From Hydractinia symbiolongicarpus (lineage: Eukaryota > Cnidaria > Hydrozoa > Anthoathecata > Hydractiniidae), in the NCBI RefSeq assembly GCF_029227915.1, contig NC_079876.1:17856001-17920000 (forward strand): a stretch of 64,000 nucleotides of DNA, given 5' to 3'. The notes beneath the pieces were generated by a model, which saw only the letters and a list, made by a program, of their open reading frames with translations, had not been told where the DNA came from and made no database searches. Positions 57,226-64,000 of the stretch are shown here, piece after piece (position 1 is the first letter of the stretch; every line of letters begins with the position of its first letter). A program made the position numbers and the translations under genes.

Positions 57226-58140
57226 TCACGTTTGGTTCGAACAAGATGATTCATGTACTTTGGATGAAAACAATGCTTTAATTGATTTTCTAAAATTAAC
57301 CAATCGTATTGTGCATACAAACGGATTCATGCAGCTATTGGACAAAATAAAAACTATTTCCAGATCTCTTAGGATATGAATGAACGTGCAATCGCAGTGC
57401 TGACAAAAATAGATAATGTATATCATAATAGAAGCCGGCAAGTATGTGCATATAAACAATACGAGAATCACCAGGAAAGCTCTCGTAACCTTCTTCTCCA
57501 TTAGTAATCTTTTAAGCCGGAATTTTTCGTCCGATGATTCTTCTGTTGTCATCAGTTGACGGAGCTCTGAGGTCTTTTGTCGTAAGAATTTATAAACCTT
57601 AACGTATGTCAAACACATAAAAATGAAAGCCAATAGAACGCACGTGCTTGCATATATTAGCAAGTATTCAACGAAACCAACCTTGAAGTAGATAAAAGGT
57701 ACGGTTACCGAAAACAACCAAATACCAATGGCAATGAAAACACATTTTTTTAAACTTAAGTGAATTCTATGTCTCATGGGATATATTATAGCAATGAATC
57801 GATCTGCGCATAAAACTCCCAGACTCAATATACTTGCGGTAATAGAAATGAAATATGTCAACTGGAATGTTACTTTAGTGTTGTTATGCAATTTGCCCAC
57901 ACTTTCTCGCGCATGCGCATAAATAGACAATGGTGACGTGATTGAGCCAATAATTAAGTCGCTGATTGCCAGATTAACCAGGAAAAAGTTAAATGGAGTT
58001 CTAAGATTCTTCAGCGGATTTCGTATGATTACGAAGATAATGATTCCATTTCCAATAATTGACAGAAGAGTAATGATGGACGAGATCGTTGCCGTAAAAA
58101 TAGATAGCTCGGTGGGAGGAGGTACTGGATCACAATACAT
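57226..58140 (-). CDS. class A (rhodopsin-type) GPCR, intronless
   Basis: A 304-residue seven-transmembrane receptor in one exon. Family landmarks: N31 in TM1 (IGNGIIIFVI), LAISD with D61 in TM2, D-R-F at 113-115 (DRY variant) then AIIYPMRH, W141 in TM4, CTYLP in TM6 (P235), and NPFVC at 272-276 in TM7 (NPxxY with the Tyr lost). It has a short extracellular N-terminus and an N-glycosylation site at N86. The usual TM3 cysteine of the conserved extracellular disulfide is absent near 90-95, so that bridge is probably missing. The third intracellular loop is moderate and charged (185-220). Such intronless, DRF/NPxxC-type receptors form large lineage-specific groups in cnidarians. Ligand unknown. 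The ATG at 58140 gives a full TM1, so the start is reasonable. Confidence 0.9.
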   Translation of the reverse strand: MYCDPVPPPTELSIFTATISSIITLLSIIGNGIIIFVIIRNPLKNLRTPFNFFLVNLAISDLIIGSITSPLSIYAHARESVGKLHNNTKVTFQLTYFISITASILSLGVLCADRFIAIIYPMRHRIHLSLKKCVFIAIGIWLFSVTVPFIYFKVGFVEYLLIYASTCVLLAFIFMCLTYVKVYKFLRQKTSELRQLMTTEESSDEKFRLKRLLMEKKVTRAFLVILVLFICTYLPASIMIYIIYFCQHCDCTFIHILRDLEIVFILSNSCMNPFVCTIRLVNFRKSIKALFSSKVHESSCSNQT

Positions 58141-58388
58141 TTCCCATCGAAATTGACAAGCCGAAATCTAAAAAAAACAGAAAGCAGCCCTTGCAAGTGA
58201 AGGAATGTTTAGTTAGAAACAAAGGATAAACAAACAAAACAATTACAAAATGAAATATAATTTAACTTTAGTAACTTAAATAAATTTTTTTTACACTTTA
58301 TTCCTCGCAGACAAAGTATGTATAAAAATAAACGATCCATTTAGTAGCTGGCATGTAAATTGTAATTTAAAAGTTTTAACTTGATGTA

Positions 58389-58455
58389 AATTATGGAGAT
58401 GTGACTTGTTGTGAAATCATGGAGATGTAACTTGTTGTGAAATCATGGAGATGTA
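58389..58455. repeat. 26-bp tandem repeat, ~2.6 copies
   Basis: 'aatcatggagatgtaacttg' + 'ttgtga' is repeated with one or two mismatches, about 250 bp upstream of the class A GPCR. Confidence 0.85.
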
Positions 58456-61400
58456 TTGGTCATTCTTTTGTATTTATAAAAAAATGCATGTAAAGGATAC
58501 AAGGAAGAAACAGCAACTCAGGGTAATGTTTTTTCTGCTTTATCTACAGCTATGTTTTATTTCATCTTTGCTTGCAACAAAGGAAATGCAGAAAGGGGTA
58601 GAACATTTTTATTAAGTATTGGTACATGTCATGAGCTTTTTCAACATAAATATCTCCTATTAAAGGCAAACGTTAAAGTATTATGAAAATATGATGTCGT
58701 TGTTATATATACAAAATGAAGTAAAGAGAATTCATCTTGATAAAATAATTTCATTTTACATTTTTTTTTATATCAACAATGTCTGTTAATAGTAAATTGT
58801 GGCCACGATTTTTGAAGTAGAACTTGTAGTGCCTTGTGGCTCACGAAATGTTGTAGAATTTCCAAAAAATACTAACGAGAAATGGAATGAGAATAAAATT
58901 GTTTCCCACCTTTTATATTTCTTCCTGTCACGAGAGAAAACAACAGCCGAAAGAATATTATTAGAGTCGTATTTTTTTTCATGCAATGTTTACATAAAAA
59001 ATATAAATTGCTGTAGGCTCTTTTTATTTATTTTACTGTCAACTTTATATTTCTTCATTTTTATTTGTTTAACTGATATGAAGTATAAATAGTTAATTGA
59101 ACGTTTCAAAGGACTTTTAAGTTATCCCAGAGAGCAAAGAGCGTTTTATTTTAAGTTACTAAATCGTTTTATGATGGAGAGTGTATTAAGAGACGGAGAG
59201 TGAAGTATTGTTTGATAAAACAAGCTGATCCAATAAATACAGAAATCGAAAACAAGAAAAATCGTGTACCATAAAGGAAAGATTTCTTTGCGAATCAAGG
59301 GTCTGAAAATTGCTAATGTTGTGGAAGAAAATAAAGAAAATCATGAAAAGAGAAGAAATATTCTACCCCATTTTTGTTTATTTTGCCTCATTCTACCAAA
59401 GAAAACAAACATTACAGATTAAACCTGGTATTTGATTTCGCAGCGGCAGCAATCAAATTTCGGGCAAATTTACAATGTTATACATGTCACTAAGCAGTCA
59501 GTGTAAATCCCTCTTTTTAGGAGGAAGTTTAAAAGAGCACAAGTTACATATATTTACTACAATGAGTATAGATCAGGCCGTGTTGTCTCTACAGGCTTTC
59601 TCTTCTTTTCTCTTATTGTTATCGATTGCTGTTTCGTATAAAATCACATGTTAGTAGTCTTCTTTATTTAACTTTAGTCAAAATAGCGTCAAAAATTTAC
59701 AGCCACTGTGTGTCGCTGAAAAAGTACGAACTTCAAGCACACGATTTTTATGCGCATGCGCTACGACCTTACTTTTAGAACCGTCGGGAAAGCCTTTGCC
59801 GACTAAATGGCGAATAATATTTCCGACTTTATTTGGCCTCATATAAACCAAAGAAAGCACAAGTGTTACAGGTTAAACTTGGTATTGGATTTTCGCGACA
59901 GCAGCAATCCGAGACTGGGAAAAGACTGAAGGGTAGCAGGTTTAAGTATATATCGCGTTGTTCTTCAAAAATGTTACAATCCTAACGACTTCGATATCTT
60001 TAATCTTTCTTCTGTCGGATCTTGTATGGAATATCTCTTACTTTCTTCTACAGCTTATCTTACGTGCTTGTCAATACTGGTCTTACAGAGACCAAATGAG
60101 CACGTCTTTAGGACGTTTATTTCGAACGTGATTCGTCTGGTCTGGCAGGGACAACATAAAGAAGTCTTTGTGACGTCTTTATGTTTACTGGGAATACGCA
60201 GATTGCGAGCTGTATATTGCTTAGATTTATTACATTTATTACATCAGCGGGAAAACTATCTAAATCCCATTCCATTTTATGCCAACTAATTAGCAACACA
60301 TTTCATCAGAAATTGTCATCGTTAGCTATTAATTATTAGCCATTTAATTTTTGGCAAGTTTCTACTATCTTTAAAAAATTCTGCCGTAAAACTTGGAGAA
60401 ATGGGCTAAAGCGCAAGTCCACTCAACTAAAGAAAAGTATAAAGCACTTGCCTGAAACATTTAACTCTAAATAAAATTGTCGTATTTAACAAAATTCTTG
60501 ATTCTTAACTTGATATTTCCTTCAATGCTTCGCAGGCCATTTTAGGACAAAATGGTGGATAAAAACATTAAAGTATCCATAGGGTTGGTACATAAATCAT
60601 ATTACTTGTATATAAATTAAAGAAAAATAATTTTTTGGGTCAAATATAACCTCAATATTTCCGGTTTGGTATGGCCACCTTGACAAAATTTTGAAACAAA
60701 TATATAAGAAATTTCATAGTTAAAGTAATTTTAAAAATATGGAGAGTGAAGAGATGGATACGTTAATACTTTTTCTCTATCTGGAGGATGTACTCCAACT
60801 TATCATAAACTTATACATAATTTGGAAACAGTCTAAGCCTTTAAAATCTTAGTGTCATCATGTAAAACTAATATAAATTAGACTGCACCAGAAAATTGTT
60901 TTGCCAAGAGATGCGCGCTTTGCACCACTTATTTACCATGCTTAATTTCCATGGAAATAAGATAAGATACTGCCCCTGTTTTTCAAGAAAACTCTCGTTA
61001 ACCTGAATCTTTTATTTGGTAAAGGTCTTGCTAGTGCAAACGGACCAGTGCACTATCTATTCCTGCTTGAAAATGTAAAAATCGTGCAGGTGTTCTTCCT
61101 CCAAATAATAAATTAAAACTTTCTCCAAGCTCCGATGTGAACTTCTTACAAACCAGTAGAAATAAATTCGGGATAGTTAAACCGTTTTTGTGAAGTTGTC
61201 GCGTATTATTTATATTTGTTGTGAACAATTATTGTGCCTCAAAGTAAAGGGTATTTTGTTTTCATCCCAGCTTTTTTACACAGCATATAATAATATTCAT
61301 GACGGACTTGTTTTCTTTGCTCTTGTCTGTCGTTAATTCTAATAGGCTGTTTTTCTACGCATAATTTTTTTAAAATTTCGCCATTAGATCAAATGACTAT

Positions 61401-62165
61401 AAGCATTGTTGCGATGAGGAATTTCTGCTGCTGACAGCTGCATGCTGAGACTTAAATTGACTGAATGGCCAAGTAACTTCGAAGCATTAGTAACTTACGT
61501 TTTCTTCGGTGCGGGTAACTACTAAAAGCAATCTCCCAATGTTTAGCTATTTCGAAACCGACAGGCTGATAATATTAATCCTAATATATCCAAAATTGAT
61601 CACCAAATACATTTTCTGATTAGTGTTCCATACTATAAGTACAGAAAATTGCTAATTTAAAAGTTTACCTTGACTGCAGAAAATTCCAGTACCATTTTGA
61701 TTGAGGCTTTTCCACTTTTTGTCTACTCCATTTGTGGAGAAGGTTTGCATGCAAAACAGCAAGTGTTAATAAAAGGCTGTTCATACAATTCGGGATTTTA
61801 GATTGTTTAACATTTATCATTTTTTAGATAAGGTTTGCTTTTATTTTATTTAATTCCTGCAAGAAGAAAGAAAAAGAATGCTATTATTTTATCCTGGGAG
61901 GAATAGAAAGAGAAAAAGAGAGCAGACTATACTTTTTCTATTGTAGTATCTGCGAAGCGCGGACAGGTGCTTTATTCAGCTTATAATTTTAAGTCTGGCG
62001 CTTTAAATCTTCACCAAAAATATAATAAAAAATCGCGGAGCCTAAAGAATTTGAAAAAAAAACAATCTGGACCCATGTTAACAATAATAAAAAAGAATTG
62101 TGAAAACAAAGTTCTAAACGATTAAAAAAATTTTATAACAAATATTTAATATCCCCACTCGTATT
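58456..62165. other. gene-poor stretch with one dispersed repeat pair
   Basis: No supportable gene. Two diverged copies of 'aaagaaa.caaa..ttacag' plus 'ttaaac(c/t)tggtattgatt' and 'cagcagcaatc' lie at about 59397-59465 and 59848-59920. Frames 58799-59092, 59678-59860, 60026-60289 and 61031-61228 carry no recognised domain. Confidence 0.4.
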
Positions 62166-62201
62166 ATAGCTAGCTAGCTAGCTAGGTAGCTAGGTAGCTA
62201 A
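62166..62201. repeat. (TAGC)n microsatellite
   Basis: 'agctagctagctagctaggt' continued by two more imperfect units. Confidence 0.9.
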
Positions 62202-62737
62202 ACATGTTGAAATGCAAAACTCTCCCTTTATTTCTAAATAAAACTTGCTAATAAATCTTCTTGGACAATCGTTGCAATATTATTGCGATGAATTAATGTT
62301 TCGTAAGTTGGGCCAAAATTTGTCCCTATTTACCGATTTCGACAGTTATGACGAAAATTATGTTCAACAGAATTATGTAGCACAGCACATAGACCTGCTT
62401 CAATTCTTGTTAGGTGTCAATATTTCTCATCGAATTTTCTAGGATATAAATCATCTCTTTCTAAAATATTTTACGTTTCAATTTTAATTTTTGCTATATA
62501 TATACAAAAAAGAAGTTTATCTACAAAAATGTTTAGATATAACTCACACCACATTAAAGTTCTCTTTGTTTGCATATCTATCTTATGAATTTTATTTACC
62601 TGGAGGATATTCTTTTTTGTAAGAACAATTTTAAAAAAACACAGGAATCAACAAGAAGAAATCACCAAAAAATTTTGAATGTTTTCACACTGTAGAACTT
62701 GCTCCTGTTTCTATTTTAGCTAGGAAAATATGTTAAA

Positions 62738-63028
62738 TAACTTTTATTTAGCTTTTAGAAACTTTACATAGAATGTAAAAAATTGCTCCAGAACGTGCAG
62801 ATGGTGATATATAGGACATGTTTTAGGCGAACCCGTCCTCCCTCGGTCGTAACATGTTCGAATTACCCCGTACCAAATAGGCTTAAAGTACCGGGGAAAA
62901 TTGAAAAATATTTTTTTGAGGTTTTTAGGTTCTCGGTTACATATTAAAGTACGAAAAATAAAAACACGAAAAACAAATATAACGATTTTCTTTAAGAACA
63001 AGCGCGATTTATCAAATAAATCGAGCAT
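62738..63028. repeat. dispersed repeat copy
   Basis: The segment starting 'aataacttttatttagcttt' matches 18695-18760. The following GC-richer part ('cgaacccgtcctccctcggt', 'cgaattaccccgtacc') looks like repeat-element sequence. A 94-residue minus-strand frame covers it but has no domain. Confidence 0.4.
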
Positions 63029-63902
63029 AAATCATTGAAATTTGATATACTCAACAGGCGACTGTTCAATTTCAATCGCGTTTTATAAGGTTCTGTGTTC
63101 AACAACGTATTAGGGTTATTCCGGATAATATTATGTGACAATGTCATTTCACTTTTGGCGAATTTCTTAATTTTTGATTACTACATGCGCTAATTCATTC
63201 TTAAACAATAAACAATAATTAATCTTAAACAATACACAATCTTAAACAATCAATTTAAACAGTTAATAATGCATGACCCAGAAAGATAAAACAAAGTAAC
63301 GAAACAATAAAAGTTAATTTTTCGTGAACACTACGTAATTGAAAAAAAAAGTACATATGTCTGAAAATTGAAGACAATAAAATGGCATTTATATAACCAA
63401 CAGACGAAATTAACAAAACAACCTTGTTTACATATACCCGGTCCTTGTTTTAAAAAGTTTTATTTTTATAACAGTCGACAATATTTTTAAAATTCGAATG
63501 TTCTCTATTAAACATTTATTTTTTTCTTTCACTAAACAAGCTCCTAAAAATTTTGCGCAGTCATATTTTTAATGTAAAATATGTGAAATCGTATTAATTT
63601 TTTCGTGCTGATGATAAATACTAACAACAATGTGTTAAAATAAGCACATTATGACAGGTGCTAAGAAAAAAGTTTTTGGCAAAAACTTCTTTGTGTGGTT
63701 AAAACTTTTTTTTACAATTAAATCTTCAGGCTATTATTTCGTTTATGAATGTCAAATTAAACATTATTGATAATTGCTTCTTCTTCTATATTCGTCTTGC
63801 AATTAAAATTACATCTGCTAAACAGTCTTCTAATGTTCGCCGTTTGTTCAAGTGCGTACAGTTTTTATCTTCACAAATGGTTGTTATATTTTTATGACCA
63901 GA
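63029..63902. other. upstream region of the right-edge gene
   Basis: AT-rich, with 'aaacaataaacaataatt'-type repeats at 63200-63260. No element ends or promoter motif could be fixed. Confidence 0.35.
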
Positions 63903-63969
63903 ATGATATTTTTAAAGATGCAGCAAGTTATAGTTGGATTGATGTGCTTTTATATCGGTTATGGGCTAG
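63903..63969 (+). CDS. first coding exon with signal peptide (partial gene)
   Basis: The ATG at 63903 opens MIFLKMQQVIVGLMCFYIGY, then GLG, a short positive start followed by a hydrophobic core, as in a signal peptide. It runs straight into a strong donor, GCTAG|GTAAGC, at 63969 (phase 1). A signal-peptide exon ending in a phase-1 donor is the usual first exon of secreted or receptor genes. The second methionine (63918) is an equally good start. The rest of the gene lies beyond the window, so the product is unknown. Confidence 0.45.
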
Positions 63970-64000
63970 GTAAGCGAACGTTTTGGTTGGTTTGCATTTT

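Overview
The window is AT-rich animal nuclear DNA. Genes are sparse, intron-bearing and widely spaced. GT-AG junctions, class A and adhesion GPCRs, a KCTD-type BTB protein, a RING/TRAF-zinc-finger protein, a Penelope-like retroelement and Helitron-like ends all fit a metazoan. The repeat and protein style (a TRAF-like protein without MATH, cnidarian-type uncharacterised families, 'TCTATATAATAATAC' repeat termini) points to a cnidarian, perhaps a hydrozoan. That assignment is inference; no species marker is visible.

Layout. 1-500 (+): last 7TM exon of an adhesion GPCR. 2.2-2.65 kb: a ~162-bp tandem repeat. 6.4-6.8 kb (+): small secreted 8-cysteine protein. 7.1-9.4 kb: short Helitron-like element and degenerate tandem repeats. 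11.5-13.6 kb: ~1.05-kb segment duplicated in tandem just upstream of an intronless KCTD/T1-BTB gene (13.8-14.5 kb, +). 15.7-17.66 kb (+): decayed Penelope-like element with RT, GIY-YIG and a hammerhead-like 3' motif. Its RT is split by a 206-bp segment that recurs at 18.07 kb. 19.4-21.8 kb and 23.7-24.9 kb: two long diverged inverted repeats. 22.4-23.1 and 26.7-27.3 kb (-): two related two-exon gene fragments of an unknown family. 30-36.6 kb: little beyond Helitron-like 5' ends.

36.7-45.0 kb (-): the largest gene, a RING, TRAF-zinc-finger, coiled-coil, transmembrane protein pieced together from splice sites. Its 3.6-kb intron holds a decayed uncharacterised TE-like gene and a 649-bp (GACA)n array; an earlier intron holds a J-domain-like exon. 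45-50.5 kb: repeats only, including a 688-bp direct repeat pair and Helitron-like ends. 52.1 kb (-): unidentified exon-like ORF. 55.5 kb (+): HIRAN-like fragment. 56.3-56.8 kb: pogo/Tigger-type MITE with TA duplication. 57.2-58.1 kb (-): intronless class A GPCR. 63.9 kb (+): first, signal-peptide exon of a gene running off the right edge.

The genes do not form a pathway. Receptors (adhesion GPCR, class A GPCR), a ubiquitin-ligase-type adaptor (TRAF-like) and a KCTD adaptor are independent neighbours in repeat-rich DNA. Repeat percentages and gene models are hand-read estimates.
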